A stretch of 64,000 bases of DNA from the NCBI GenBank assembly GCA_902590705.1, contig CACIXU010000002.1, forward strand, positions 124,001-188,000, read 5' to 3'. The number at the start of each line of letters is the position of its first letter. Within the stretch, counting starts at the first letter, position 1. The notes beneath the pieces were generated by a model. That model saw only the letters and a list, made by a program, of their open reading frames with translations, ran no database searches and had not been told where the DNA came from. The DNA comes from an uncultured Bacteroidota bacterium. Lineage in GTDB: Bacteria > Bacteroidota > Bacteroidia > Flavobacteriales > Flavobacteriaceae. Made by a program: the position numbers and the translations under genes. Below are positions 23,601 to 32,210 of the stretch, piece by piece.

Positions 23601-24327
23601 TATAATGAATTTTATTGATTCAGATTTTGCGATGCTAAATCAAAACCTTGCTGAATTTTATGGTATTGATGGAGTTAAAGGCAATGAATTCAGACCTGTA
23701 AAACTATCAAAAAAACATAAAAGAGGTGGATTGCTTTCACAAGGATCTTTTCTTAGTGGTCATTCAGATGGTGTCCAGGCTCATACTATCAAAAGAGCAG
23801 TTTGGTTAAAAGAAAAAATACTTGGTGAACATCCTCCACCACCTCCACCAAATGTTCCCGAAATTGATCCAGATACCCCTGGCTTTGAAAATTTATCTTT
23901 AAAAGAACAACTTTTTTTACATAGAAATAAGGTCTCCTGTATGGAATGTCATCGTAAAATAGATCCTTTCGGAGTTGTTTTTGAGAATTATGATGCTGTA
24001 GGGAGATTTCAATTATCATTTAATGAAAAATTGATTGATACAAAGTCAGAATTACCAGATGGAACTTTGGTAGAAGGAATAGATGGAATTAAGGACTATA
24101 TTTTAGATTTAAAAAAGGATAATTTCACAAAATCATTGGTAAAAAATTTATTTGCATATGCATTAGGCCGAGATGTAAATTTTGCAGATGAAAAAGAAAT
24201 TAATAATATTGTAGAAGAAGTTAAGGATGATGATTATAGATTTAGAACTATAATCGAACAAATAGTTTTGAGCCCCTCTTTTTATAAAAAAGAAGAAAGT
24301 TGGTTCAATAAATTAGTTGGTGGATGA
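20677..24327 (+). CDS. PSD1-type cytochrome c protein (DUF2231-PSCyt1-DUF1587/1595/1592/1588/1585)
   Basis: 1216 aa. N-terminus: four or so membrane helices with the FHPIILHLPIGALIV signature (DUF2231). Then a heme c site CFECH (from residue 219, PSCyt1/PF07635), DUF1587 (RLTKRQYTNTLNELLDV), a long middle part, DUF1595/1592 (FMKRAFRRPLNQGELERYL; SRLSYFLWNSPPD), DUF1588 (RGGLLSQGSFLSGHSDG) with a second heme site CMECH (from 1088), and DUF1585 at the end (FAYALGRDVNF). The family is common in Planctomycetes; its role is unproven but is thought to be redox chemistry on extracellular substrates. The next gene overlaps its stop by 4 bases and encodes its usual partner. Confidence 0.9.
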   Translation: MKKRSLIFAVLSSILLLGLLKIPLNGQFDNTFIFFLGRFHPIILHLPIGALIVLFFMELIDSVNSKLNLESACNILLWFSVVSIIPTLLLGFLLGSSGNYDDELLNSHKWLGWFTALICVWLVVIREKKSKSNPNKVSNFYRVFLFVNVILLSLAGHYGGYLTHGEDYLTKYMPVAMKKMIGLDNENAEYMVINEEVDDYSSEAVYYENTIRPIIQTYCFECHNVDKQKGDMRLDTLHWDMRNQRHAERWHEALNVINLGEMPPKKKKQLDKSERRILVNWLTENLEKASLARQKDDKGVMRRLTKRQYTNTLNELLDVSVNFGDVLPDDGKSRMGFTNNGNTLQTSSLHLDYYQKIARQALDKAIVSGEKPESKHYRVKIGKNIGTGNSGAEFRGYQTAPIDNENLIVDVLNTEGTPITNLENNLSDPLTLLKNKIGIGMRGSHSNRYSVVDDGIILNSALPAKEVTPKSWQGPSPNLKLLIKEDFPRTGDFAFRVNASKGYNSTSIERLINLRENSPSLNRSKAVTISAKEIMFNLKKEGSAKDFILKNNRWLMPKDFANYVWTEFNYFIPKSGLYQIDLVHPYVPNDANPSYRISILGKHDHGIVSKRLVINEKYKDNHEIVTPVTLAYLSEGDHKGYIGGKFFVGFSNLIFSPLSEDDPLPKILQEEARDDDLKYASINPTIQVFAGSRTDDGMDYKTFHRPVEVTASHGENQTFEFTGRLENLPIPQSSNDVSGELANIFTIGLWNNHLVKESSLKGPPLLIKSVEFEAPYFPIWPPKSHKSIFFDSPNKSNLDKYAEEVISRFMKRAFRRPLNQGELERYLSFWKSVKDDFDNFQDGIKEVLVAVLCSPNFIYLLETENEELEETNNQHFLASRLSYFLWNSPPDMTLSSLANQGRLYKKLPYQIDRMINSPKIEQLVKTFADEWLRLDRYKNIDIDVERYEDFTRFVQEDMLNETYNFVHYVLKNDLSIMNFIDSDFAMLNQNLAEFYGIDGVKGNEFRPVKLSKKHKRGGLLSQGSFLSGHSDGVQAHTIKRAVWLKEKILGEHPPPPPPNVPEIDPDTPGFENLSLKEQLFLHRNKVSCMECHRKIDPFGVVFENYDAVGRFQLSFNEKLIDTKSELPDGTLVEGIDGIKDYILDLKKDNFTKSLVKNLFAYALGRDVNFADEKEINNIVEEVKDDDYRFRTIIEQIVLSPSFYKKEESWFNKLVGG

Positions 24328-25670
24328 GTAAAAAACCGTGGCATATTGACCGAAGGACCTTTCTCAGGGGGCTTGGAGTAACCTGTATGTTACCATACCT
24401 TGAAGGAATGGCAATGAATAGTTTTTCAAGGTTTACAGAGCCTTTAACTCCAAAACGACTTTGTTTCTTATATTTTCCTAATGGTGTTGGACTTCCTCCT
24501 GAAGATAGCATCTATCACAAAGAGTGGAGTTGGTTTCCAAAAGTTGAGGGGAACAAATATAAATTGACTAAGTCTCTCTCACCATTGTCTCCGCATCGAA
24601 GTGATATGTCAATTTTGGGAGGCTTAAGCCATCCGTTTAGTCGTAATGTATTAGGTCATATGGCAGGTGATTCTTTTCTCACAGGTGGCGATTTACGCGG
24701 TGTGTATAAAAACAGTATTTCAGTTGATCAGGTTGCTGCCATGGAATTAAGTAAATATACCCGTTTTCCATCACTTACTCTATCTACGGATGGTGGTGTA
24801 GGTTACAAATCTAGAACATCAACGCTATCATTCAATTCCTCAGGAAAACCAATTCCCTCAGAACATCGCTTGAGGGAAATTTTTGAGCGTTATTTTTCTC
24901 CAAATGGAAATTCAACAACTAAAGAAAGAAGAAAAAGTATTGATCAGGGTAAAAAAATTGTTGATCTTGTTCTTGAGGATAGTAGAAGCTTAAAAAATCG
25001 TTTAGGATCAAATGACAAGGTCAAATTAGATGAGTATTTATCATCACTTAATGAGGTTGAAAAACAGTTGAACAGAAATGAAAAGTGGTTAGATGTACCA
25101 ATGAGAGATTTCGATTCAAGCTTAATTAATCTTGATCTAGACCCAACTACTGCTCCGAAAGACTATGTTCGATCAATGTTAGATATAATTGTCCTCGGAT
25201 TTCAAACTGATGCCACTAGGGTTATATCATATATGATGGCTCGCGAAGACGGTATGGGCTTTGGGGATAATTTTCCAAAAATTGCTTTGGGACTAAAAGG
25301 GCATCATACTATTTCACACGATAAAACAACCGGACATTGGGCTGAATGGGGGCGTTTAGATAGGTGGTATGCAGAACAATTTTCCTATTTCATTGATAAA
25401 ATGAAAAAAACAAGGGATATTCACGGTTCGTTGCTCGATAATACATTAATACTTTATGGAAGTTCTCAAAGCACTAATCACAATGCTAGAAATTGTCCAC
25501 TTATTTTAGCGGGTGGCTCGAACTTGGGAGTGAAACATGGTGTATTTAAAAAGTTTGACGAAAAAGACGAAAGGTTATCCAATCTTTTTGTGAGCATGCT
25601 CAATAAAATTGATATTAAAACTGAGAGTTTCTCGGATAGTACCCGAAAACTATCAACTTCTATTTTGTAA
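24324..25670 (+). CDS. DUF1552 protein with Tat signal
   Basis: 448 aa. Twin-arginine signal RRTFLRGLG at residues 9-17. The remainder matches DUF1552 (PF07586), typically found beside DUF1592/DUF1588 proteins: LCFLYFPNGV, LGGLSHPFSRNVLGHMAGDSF, then RVISYMMAREDG and HHTISH. The ATGA overlap with the previous gene implies coupled translation. Tat export means it folds or loads a cofactor in the cytosol before joining its heme partner outside. Confidence 0.9.
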   Translation: MSKKPWHIDRRTFLRGLGVTCMLPYLEGMAMNSFSRFTEPLTPKRLCFLYFPNGVGLPPEDSIYHKEWSWFPKVEGNKYKLTKSLSPLSPHRSDMSILGGLSHPFSRNVLGHMAGDSFLTGGDLRGVYKNSISVDQVAAMELSKYTRFPSLTLSTDGGVGYKSRTSTLSFNSSGKPIPSEHRLREIFERYFSPNGNSTTKERRKSIDQGKKIVDLVLEDSRSLKNRLGSNDKVKLDEYLSSLNEVEKQLNRNEKWLDVPMRDFDSSLINLDLDPTTAPKDYVRSMLDIIVLGFQTDATRVISYMMAREDGMGFGDNFPKIALGLKGHHTISHDKTTGHWAEWGRLDRWYAEQFSYFIDKMKKTRDIHGSLLDNTLILYGSSQSTNHNARNCPLILAGGSNLGVKHGVFKKFDEKDERLSNLFVSMLNKIDIKTESFSDSTRKLSTSIL

Positions 25671-25680
25671 TAAATTTAAC

Positions 25681-26058
25681 TCAGTTTTTTGGTTTGAAAT
25701 AAGTGAATACCGCCAAACCAAACATAACAATGTCCACTGCAAAGTCCCCAATACCCATGTTAGTCATAGGGGAAACTGACATACAATAAAAGGCCATAAA
25801 TAGGGGCATGTATGCAATAATAATAGCTAATAAAAGTTTTTTTGCATTTTCAATTCCGGTATTTCTACTAAACAGTAACATAAGACCAATCATTAGAAAG
25901 GCAGGCGAAATTGCATATTGAAACATCAAAGCTAATTGTGTAGCCTCTTCTCCAATATTAAACATCATTTCAATAGCAGGTTTAGCAAAAGCGCTATAGA
26001 GTATAGCCTGTAATACTTGAAGAGTACCAATTATAGTTAGCGTTATTTTTGTTTTCAT
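25681..26058 (-). CDS. Small four-helix membrane protein
   Basis: 125 aa with four hydrophobic segments (about 7-24, 42-60, 72-92, 103-120). Loops are short. Resembles small DoxX/DUF4345-like membrane proteins in layout, but I cannot confirm a family. Transcribed toward the DUF1552 gene. Confidence 0.7.
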   Translation of the reverse strand: MKTKITLTIIGTLQVLQAILYSAFAKPAIEMMFNIGEEATQLALMFQYAISPAFLMIGLMLLFSRNTGIENAKKLLLAIIIAYMPLFMAFYCMSVSPMTNMGIGDFAVDIVMFGLAVFTYFKPKN

Positions 26059-26129
26059 TTTAGGGTGGTTTTTTTAATTCCTCAGTTTGTCACCAATTTA
26101 ACAGGTTTTTAATATGATAAGAATATATA

Positions 26130-26318
26130 TTAGTTAGCTCTATTTTTTGGTTTTTTATTTGGAATCCTTCCAAAATTACCAGAGCCATCATAATCAATAG
26201 TGTCTGTTTCAATTCGATTAGGTTTATCATCTTTAATTTCTTTTGAATTAAATAAAATCCCGAGAAGGAATATCATAAAGACAATTAGTCCAAATATGAA
26301 AATTCCAGATAGACTCAT
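26130..26318 (-). CDS. Single-span membrane microprotein
   Basis: 62 aa, one helix (about 5-23, GIFIFGLIVFMIFLLGILF) and a hydrophilic tail rich in Lys, Asp and Asn. Its start overlaps the stop of the gene at 26318-26479 (TAATG), so the two are translationally coupled. Function unknown. Confidence 0.6.
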   Translation of the reverse strand: MSLSGIFIFGLIVFMIFLLGILFNSKEIKDDKPNRIETDTIDYDGSGNFGRIPNKKPKNRAN

Positions 26319-26479
26319 TACTTATAAATTTGTTTAATGTATGCCCCAGCAGCTAAAATAGAAGGAACCCAAATACCAACGTATAGTCCCTCTTGTTGCT
26401 GCCCATTAAACCAAAGGTAAACTGAGAAAAGAAAACTAATAAAAGCAGCAAGTAAAATACAATAGTCAGATTTTTTCAT
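26318..26479 (-). CDS. 53-aa membrane microprotein
   Basis: Minus-strand frame of 53 codons starting ATG at 26479 (MKKSDYCILLAAFISFLFSV) with two hydrophobic segments separated by WFNGQQQEGLY; it ends YIKQIYK. Shares one base of stop/start with the next gene. The pair look like subunits or chaperones of some membrane complex, but no partner is evident. Confidence 0.6.
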   Translation of the reverse strand: MKKSDYCILLAAFISFLFSVYLWFNGQQQEGLYVGIWVPSILAAGAYIKQIYK

Positions 26480-26523
26480 AATGGATTTTGATTAAAAATA
26501 AATCCTAAAAACAGTATTTATAT

Positions 26524-27378
26524 TTATTCAACCGATTTTTTTACTCTGAAAAATTCTTCATCCGATTCAATCCAAGAAAAATCACTAGTGGCTCTTTTTG
26601 TAATTGGATTATAAAAAATTTCTAAATACTTAAGCCTTTTAATGCCTTTTACTTTCACTTGAGCAATGAATACGTGATAGTGATATTTATCAAAAGGACT
26701 TAAAAAAGTTGTGTAGGAGTCCCATATGATATTTCTTGTGTATTCTACATTGTTGTAATTACTTTTAACAAAACTTCTAATAGTCTTATTTATTTCAACT
26801 ACATTAAGTGGAATAATTTCGCCCTCTTTAAGATTTTTGCTTTCAATAACATCCAAAAAACCTTGATGTTCAGATATAAAATCATCTAGAGTTGCTTTTT
26901 GTTCTGAGTTTCCAATTCCTAAATCAATTAAATCTGGTTTTTTCTTTTGATCCTCCTCCTTATCACCAGATAAATAAAATTCTTCGTCATTCTCTATCCA
27001 CTCAAAATCGCCAAGTACCTCATCGTTATAGGGATCGAAATTAACTTCAACATATTTTAAACGATCAATATCATTAACTTTTACTTGGGCAATGAATGTG
27101 TGATAGTGATATCTATCAGAGGGGCTTAAAAAAGTAGTATAAGAATCCCAGATGATATTTCTTGTATATTCAACTATTTCAGGATACTTTTCCTCTACAA
27201 AAAATCTAATTTTTTTATTAATTTCCTTTATGTTAATTGGAGTAATTTCTCCAACTTCATTTTCCTCAAATCCTGTATGCTCAATAATAAAATCTTCAAT
27301 TTTGATTATATCTTGACCAGAAAGTGATTGATTAAATACAAACATTAGAGACGCAACTGCTAAAAACTTTCTTAACAT
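26524..27378 (-). CDS. Secreted protein with a duplicated domain
   Basis: 284 aa from ATG 27378, signal peptide to SLSG-Q. Two about 125-residue halves are clear repeats: each has VEYTRNIIWDSYTTFLSP, a D/R-K-YHYH-x-FIAQVKV strand, RLKY-(V/L)-E and a final W-I-E-(N/S)-DEEF. The YHYH and WDSYTTFLSP motifs are conserved in both. I recognise no named family. The frame is open further upstream but the signal peptide fixes the start. Confidence 0.75.
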   Translation of the reverse strand: MLRKFLAVASLMFVFNQSLSGQDIIKIEDFIIEHTGFEENEVGEITPINIKEINKKIRFFVEEKYPEIVEYTRNIIWDSYTTFLSPSDRYHYHTFIAQVKVNDIDRLKYVEVNFDPYNDEVLGDFEWIENDEEFYLSGDKEEDQKKKPDLIDLGIGNSEQKATLDDFISEHQGFLDVIESKNLKEGEIIPLNVVEINKTIRSFVKSNYNNVEYTRNIIWDSYTTFLSPFDKYHYHVFIAQVKVKGIKRLKYLEIFYNPITKRATSDFSWIESDEEFFRVKKSVE

Positions 27379-27518
27379 GATAGATAATTTTTCTTTAAAG
27401 ATAATAAATATCAAATTCAATAAAATTTTGATGAAGAAAATTAAATTCCAAGTGGATTCTTGAATAATCAATCAGAAATTCATATAAAGGAAATTATATG
27501 TCGATTTAAAATCATTTC

Positions 27519-28844
27519 TTAGGTTGAGAAAAATCTAAATAAGTCATTACCATTGGCATAAATTACTAATGCCATAAGGAGAAAGAATCCAGCAATTTGA
27601 GCATATTCCATAAATTTATCATTCGGTTTTCTACCAGATACCATCTCATAAATCAAAAACATGACGTGTCCTCCATCTAAAGCTGGGATTGGTAGTAGGT
27701 TCATAAATGCTAAAATTATGGAGATAAAAGCTGTACTTGCCCAAAAACCTTTCCAATTCCAAGTATCAGGAAAAAGACTCCCAATAGCACCGAAGCCGCC
27801 TAATTGGGAAGCTCCTTTTTTGGTAAAAACGTACTTAAATTGAGCAACATAATCATATAATGTCCAATATCCGTAGCTAAAACCCTCTACTATACTTTGG
27901 CTAAATGACAATTCAACTTGATCTAATTTTATTACATTCCTTGGCATTACTCCCATTTTACCATTGCCGTCAAGTCTCATACTTACAGTGTCAATTGACA
28001 TGTTATTTAAAATAATATAATTGACTACTTGATTAGCATTATCATTATTGAATTTACTAAGATCCATCCAATCATCTATTGTCACTCCATTTGCTGAAAT
28101 GATTTTATCTCCAATTTTGATACCAGCTTGACTGGCAGGTTTATCTGCCAAAACACTGTCTACAATTGCGGGTGATCTAGGATATAAAATACTCAATTCA
28201 CCGGATTCAAACATTCTATTTCCGATATTTTCGGGTATTGATAGTGAAACCTGTCTCCCATCAGCTCTTTCAACTTTGACTTCTTTTACACTCCTAATAA
28301 GTAACATTTTATTAATATCTAAAGCAACATCTAATTGTTTCCCATCGACTAAAAGAATTTTATCTCCTTCTTCAAAACCAACTTCTTTTGCCAATGATGA
28401 AACTCCCATTCCCATTGGAAGTGAGCTATTTGGAAGCATATTTTTTCCCCAAACAAATAAAATCATCATGTAGATCAAGAAACCTAAAATTAAATTTACA
28501 GTAACCCCCCCCAGCATTATAATTAACCTCTGCCATGTAGGTTTACTTCTAAATTCCCATTCCTTAGGGGCCTCTTGCATTTGTTTAGTATCCATACTCT
28601 CATCAATCATCCCAGAGATTTTAACGTAGCCGCCTAATGGCAACCAACCAATTCCATAAACCGTATCGCCTACCTTCTTTTTGAATAATGCAAATTTCAC
28701 ATCGAAGAATAAAAAGAATTTTTCAACTCTTGTCTTAAATATCTTGGCTGGGATAAAATGTCCAAGTTCGTGTAAAATGATTAAAAAAGATAGACTTAGC
28801 AGCAATTGAATGCCTTTAATTAAAAATGGTTCCATAGAAGTCAT
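27519..28844 (-). CDS. rseP: RseP-like site-2 (M50) zinc metalloprotease
   Basis: 441 aa. HELGH at residues 25-29 in the first membrane helix gives two zinc ligands; LDGGH in LLPIPALDGGHVMF near residue 390 gives the third. Between them are two PDZ domains (VDGKQLD; KIGDKIISANG). Cleaves membrane proteins inside the bilayer, typically anti-sigma factors in envelope stress. Start at 28844 (MTSMEPF) or three codons later. The family length is normal. Confidence 0.93.
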   Translation of the reverse strand: MTSMEPFLIKGIQLLLSLSFLIILHELGHFIPAKIFKTRVEKFFLFFDVKFALFKKKVGDTVYGIGWLPLGGYVKISGMIDESMDTKQMQEAPKEWEFRSKPTWQRLIIMLGGVTVNLILGFLIYMMILFVWGKNMLPNSSLPMGMGVSSLAKEVGFEEGDKILLVDGKQLDVALDINKMLLIRSVKEVKVERADGRQVSLSIPENIGNRMFESGELSILYPRSPAIVDSVLADKPASQAGIKIGDKIISANGVTIDDWMDLSKFNNDNANQVVNYIILNNMSIDTVSMRLDGNGKMGVMPRNVIKLDQVELSFSQSIVEGFSYGYWTLYDYVAQFKYVFTKKGASQLGGFGAIGSLFPDTWNWKGFWASTAFISIILAFMNLLPIPALDGGHVMFLIYEMVSGRKPNDKFMEYAQIAGFFLLMALVIYANGNDLFRFFST

Positions 28845-28939
28845 TAATTTTGGAGACCAAAAATACCAATTTTTAATAGACTTATTGAGTAAATTAAATT
28901 AAAAACTATTGTAGATATTTTTTTGATTTTTTATTCGAT

Positions 28940-28947
28940 TATCTTTG
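28940..28947 (+). promoter_or_regulatory. -7 box before the SCO1/SenC gene
   Basis: TATCTTTG, an exact TAnnTTTG. It ends only 6 bases before the ATG at 28954, so the transcript would be nearly leaderless. Confidence 0.5.
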
Positions 28948-28953
28948 ATGTAA

Positions 28954-29628
28954 ATGAATATGTTTTTCAAGTATAAGCGGTTTATTATTTTTTTTGGAGT
29001 AGTTTCTTCAATTATACTTTTGCTTTTTTATAAAGCACTTTTACCTCAAAAAAAACTTCCCGTATTTCAACCTGCAATGGTAAATTATGAATTGGTGGAT
29101 AGTACAATGCAACATATTAAAAAATTTCACCGAATTGCAGATTTTGAATTGATTAATCAAAATGGTAAAACCGTAACCCATGAAAATTTTGATGGGAAAA
29201 TATATGTTGCTGATTTTTTCTTTACAACTTGTCCTACTATCTGCATTTCTATGACAGATAATCTGTTGAAAGTTCAAAAAGAAATCCAAAATAATCCCAA
29301 TATCCTTTTGATTTCACATTCCGTTACTCCAAAAATTGACTCTGTCACTCAATTAAAAAAATATGCTATTGAAAAAGGTGTAAATGATAAAAAGTGGCAT
29401 TTGGTCACAGGAGATAAAAAGGAAATATATAATCTTGCTAGAAAATCTTATCTAGCAGTAAAGGACGAGGGAGACGGAGGCCCTTATGATATGATTCACA
29501 CAGAGAATTTTATTTTAGTTGACCCAGATAAGAGAATTAGGGGTTTTTATAATGGTACTGACTCTAAAGAAATCAAGCGATTATTATTAGAAATTGAAAT
29601 TTTAAATTCTGAATATTTCCCATCATAA
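28954..29628 (+). CDS. SCO1/SenC copper chaperone for cytochrome oxidase
   Basis: 224 aa. One N-terminal membrane helix (about 9-28) anchors a thioredoxin fold with CPTIC (Cys93, Cys97) in FFFTTCPTICISM and a late His in YDMIHTENF, the three copper ligands of SCO proteins. Delivers copper to the CuA centre of cytochrome c oxidase. Standing alone between rseP and feoA. Confidence 0.92.
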   Translation: MNMFFKYKRFIIFFGVVSSIILLLFYKALLPQKKLPVFQPAMVNYELVDSTMQHIKKFHRIADFELINQNGKTVTHENFDGKIYVADFFFTTCPTICISMTDNLLKVQKEIQNNPNILLISHSVTPKIDSVTQLKKYAIEKGVNDKKWHLVTGDKKEIYNLARKSYLAVKDEGDGGPYDMIHTENFILVDPDKRIRGFYNGTDSKEIKRLLLEIEILNSEYFPS

Positions 29629-29698
29629 ATAAAAACACCATTAAAATTTTATACTGTACTAAAATTTTTAATTTTACTCTTTAAATTGATTCTAAATA

Positions 29699-29932
29699 AT
29701 GTTTTCCCTTGATCAATTGGTAATTGGACAAAAAGCAATAATAACTGCTATTGAAACGGATCTGTTACCTCTTAAGCTAATTGAAATGGGTTGCCTTCCC
29801 GGTAATGAAATTTCACTACTTTATCTTGCTCCACTGCGCGATCCTCTTTATTTAAAAATTGATGATGCTCATCTAGCAATAAGAAGAGAGGTAGCCAAAT
29901 TCATTATGGTTAAACCCCTTTTGAATGATTAA
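29699..29932 (+). CDS. feoA: FeoA, ferrous iron transport accessory protein
   Basis: 77 aa SH3-like protein: QKAIITAIETDLLPLKLIEMGCLPGNEISLL followed by LRDPLYLKIDDAHLAIRREVA, the standard FeoA pattern (LxxMGxxxG). Overlaps feoB by 8 bases, so the two are coupled. Supports FeoB activity. Confidence 0.92.
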   Translation: MFSLDQLVIGQKAIITAIETDLLPLKLIEMGCLPGNEISLLYLAPLRDPLYLKIDDAHLAIRREVAKFIMVKPLLND

Positions 29933-32021
29933 CAATATCAATGTAGCTCTTATAGGAAACCCTAATACTGGAAAAACATCAGTTTTCAATGCTTTGACAG
30001 GATTAAATCAAAAGGTAGGGAACTATCCTGGTATTACAGTTGAGAAAAAAATCGGTTTTTCCCCACTAAATAAACTGACCAAAGCAAGAATTTTGGATTT
30101 ACCTGGAACATATAGTTTAAATGCTTCTTCAATGGACGAAAGTTTAGTTGTTGAATTACTACTTAATAAAAATGACCCAGACTATCCAGATGTTGCTGTG
30201 GTTATTACTGATGTCGAAAACCTTAAAAGAAATTTATTATTATTTTCTCAGATTAAAGATCTTGAAATCCCAACCATATTGGTTGTAAATATGTCTGATC
30301 AAATATCACGGAGTGGTATAAAGATTGATGTTAAGAAATTAAAAGAAAAGCTAAATACAGAAGTAATTCTTGTTAGTACGCGTAAAAATTCTGGATTAAG
30401 TGATTTAAAAAAAGCTTTGGCAGATTATCGTATGTTATCCATAAAACCTTTTTTGGATACTAAAATAATAGATAAAGAGTATTTTGAAAGTTTACAACTT
30501 GCATTTCCAAATCAGTCTCTTTACAAACTCTGGTTAGTAATTACTCAGGATATAAACTTTACTAAGCTTGACAGACAAAAAGTTTCCGATTCTTCAGCAT
30601 TTAGATCTCTGCCTAAGTCTCAATTAAAAAATTTACAACAACGTGAAACAATTCACAGATATAAATTAATAAATCAAATATTAAAAGAAACATATAAAAA
30701 AAAATTAGAGGAGGCCACTGATTTAAGAAGTAGGCTAGATAACATTTTGATCCATAAATTTTGGGGGTATGTAATTTTCTTTTTCATTTTATTGATCGTT
30801 TTTCAATCCATTTTTGAATGGAGCAGTTTGCCAATGGATTTTATTGATAATAGTTTTAATAAAATCGGTGAGTGGGCAAGGGAAAATATGCCAAGGGGGA
30901 TTTTGAATGATTTAATTACAGAGGGAATTATTCCTGGCTTGGGAGGAATTATAATATTTATTCCACAAATTGCCTTCTTATTTCTTTTCATATCCTTTTT
31001 AGAGGAAACTGGCTATATGAGTCGCGTAGTTTTTTTGATGGATAGGGGATTACGAAAATATGGACTTAGCGGAAAAAGTGTTGTCCCTTTAATATCTGGA
31101 ACTGCATGCGCTATTCCAGCAATCATGGCTACTAGGAATATTGAAAACTGGAAGGATAGATTGATCACAATATTAGTAGTACCATTTACTACTTGTTCTG
31201 CAAGACTACCAGTATACATGATTTTAATTTCCCTAGTTATACCGGACAATAAGATCTTAGGAATAAATTACCAAGGATTATCATTAATGGGACTTTACTT
31301 AGTAGGTTTTTTTATGGCGATTGCATCTGCATTGATTTTAAACCGATTACTTAAGACCTCATATAAGTCTTATTTTGTAGTTGAAATGCCTAATTATAAA
31401 CTACCCTTACTAAAAAATATTTTGATAACAGTATGGGAAAAAACCAGGACATTTATCACTGAAGCTGGAAAAATTATTTTAGCTATTTCCATCTTACTTT
31501 GGTTTATGGCATCTTTTGGTCCAGGGCAGAACTTTTTAAATGCAGATTCAATTATTATTGAAAAATTTTCTGAAGAACCTATGACCGATATTGAATTAGA
31601 TAGGGAGATCTCAACTTATAGGCTTGAAAACTCATATATTGGGTTATTAGGAAAATCGATAGAGCCCCTTATAACTCCATTGGGATATGATTGGAAAATT
31701 GGAATTGCATTAATAAGCTCTTTCGCTGCGAGAGAGGTGTTTATTGGCACACTAGCTACAATTTATAGTGTTGGAAGTGATGACCAAGAAACTATTAAGA
31801 ATAGAATGGCTGGTGAGTTAAAAAGAGATGGCACTAAATTATTTAATTTGGCAACTGGAATTTCATTAATGCTTTTTTACGCATTTGCCATGCAGTGTAT
31901 GAGTACCTTGGCGATTGTAAAAAAAGAGACTAATAGCTGGAAGTGGCCAATTATTCAACTTTTATCTATGACAGTTATTGCTTATCTTGCGGCATTAATT
32001 TCCTTCCAATTGTTAAAATAA
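29925..32021 (+). CDS. feoB: FeoB, ferrous iron transporter
   Basis: 698 aa. GTPase domain: GNPNTGKTS (G1), VGNYPGITVE (G2), DLPGTYSL (G3), VNMSDQ (G4, NxxD). Then a helical regulator and membrane domain with the Gate motifs (GTACAIPAIMATR; TTCSARLPVY; REVFIGTLATIYS). Imports Fe2+ across the inner membrane. Followed without a gap by a Cys-rich FeoB-associated protein. Confidence 0.97.
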   Translation: MINNINVALIGNPNTGKTSVFNALTGLNQKVGNYPGITVEKKIGFSPLNKLTKARILDLPGTYSLNASSMDESLVVELLLNKNDPDYPDVAVVITDVENLKRNLLLFSQIKDLEIPTILVVNMSDQISRSGIKIDVKKLKEKLNTEVILVSTRKNSGLSDLKKALADYRMLSIKPFLDTKIIDKEYFESLQLAFPNQSLYKLWLVITQDINFTKLDRQKVSDSSAFRSLPKSQLKNLQQRETIHRYKLINQILKETYKKKLEEATDLRSRLDNILIHKFWGYVIFFFILLIVFQSIFEWSSLPMDFIDNSFNKIGEWARENMPRGILNDLITEGIIPGLGGIIIFIPQIAFLFLFISFLEETGYMSRVVFLMDRGLRKYGLSGKSVVPLISGTACAIPAIMATRNIENWKDRLITILVVPFTTCSARLPVYMILISLVIPDNKILGINYQGLSLMGLYLVGFFMAIASALILNRLLKTSYKSYFVVEMPNYKLPLLKNILITVWEKTRTFITEAGKIILAISILLWFMASFGPGQNFLNADSIIIEKFSEEPMTDIELDREISTYRLENSYIGLLGKSIEPLITPLGYDWKIGIALISSFAAREVFIGTLATIYSVGSDDQETIKNRMAGELKRDGTKLFNLATGISLMLFYAFAMQCMSTLAIVKKETNSWKWPIIQLLSMTVIAYLAALISFQLLK

Positions 32022-32143
32022 TGCAAATAATTATAGCTTATAGTATCGGATTTTGGGCGCTTTTTTATTTGTTTAGAAGGATTTTCCCAAAAAATAGTTC
32101 CAAAAACAATCAATCATGTAGAAAAGATTGTGGATGTAACTAA
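32021..32143 (+). CDS. FeoB-associated Cys-rich membrane protein
   Basis: 40 aa starting at the ATG that overlaps the feoB stop (TAATG). One membrane helix (about 2-19) and a basic tail ending SCRKDCGCN. Small proteins with this layout accompany feoB in many bacteria (PF12669-type). A longer frame from 31943 runs inside feoB and is not the real start. Confidence 0.85.
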   Translation: MQIIIAYSIGFWALFYLFRRIFPKNSSKNNQSCRKDCGCN

Positions 32144-32210
32144 AAATTTCTAAAATTCTTTCTCTATGTTTATTGAGAAATAATTAAAAAATAATTTGAT
32201 TTATAATGTC

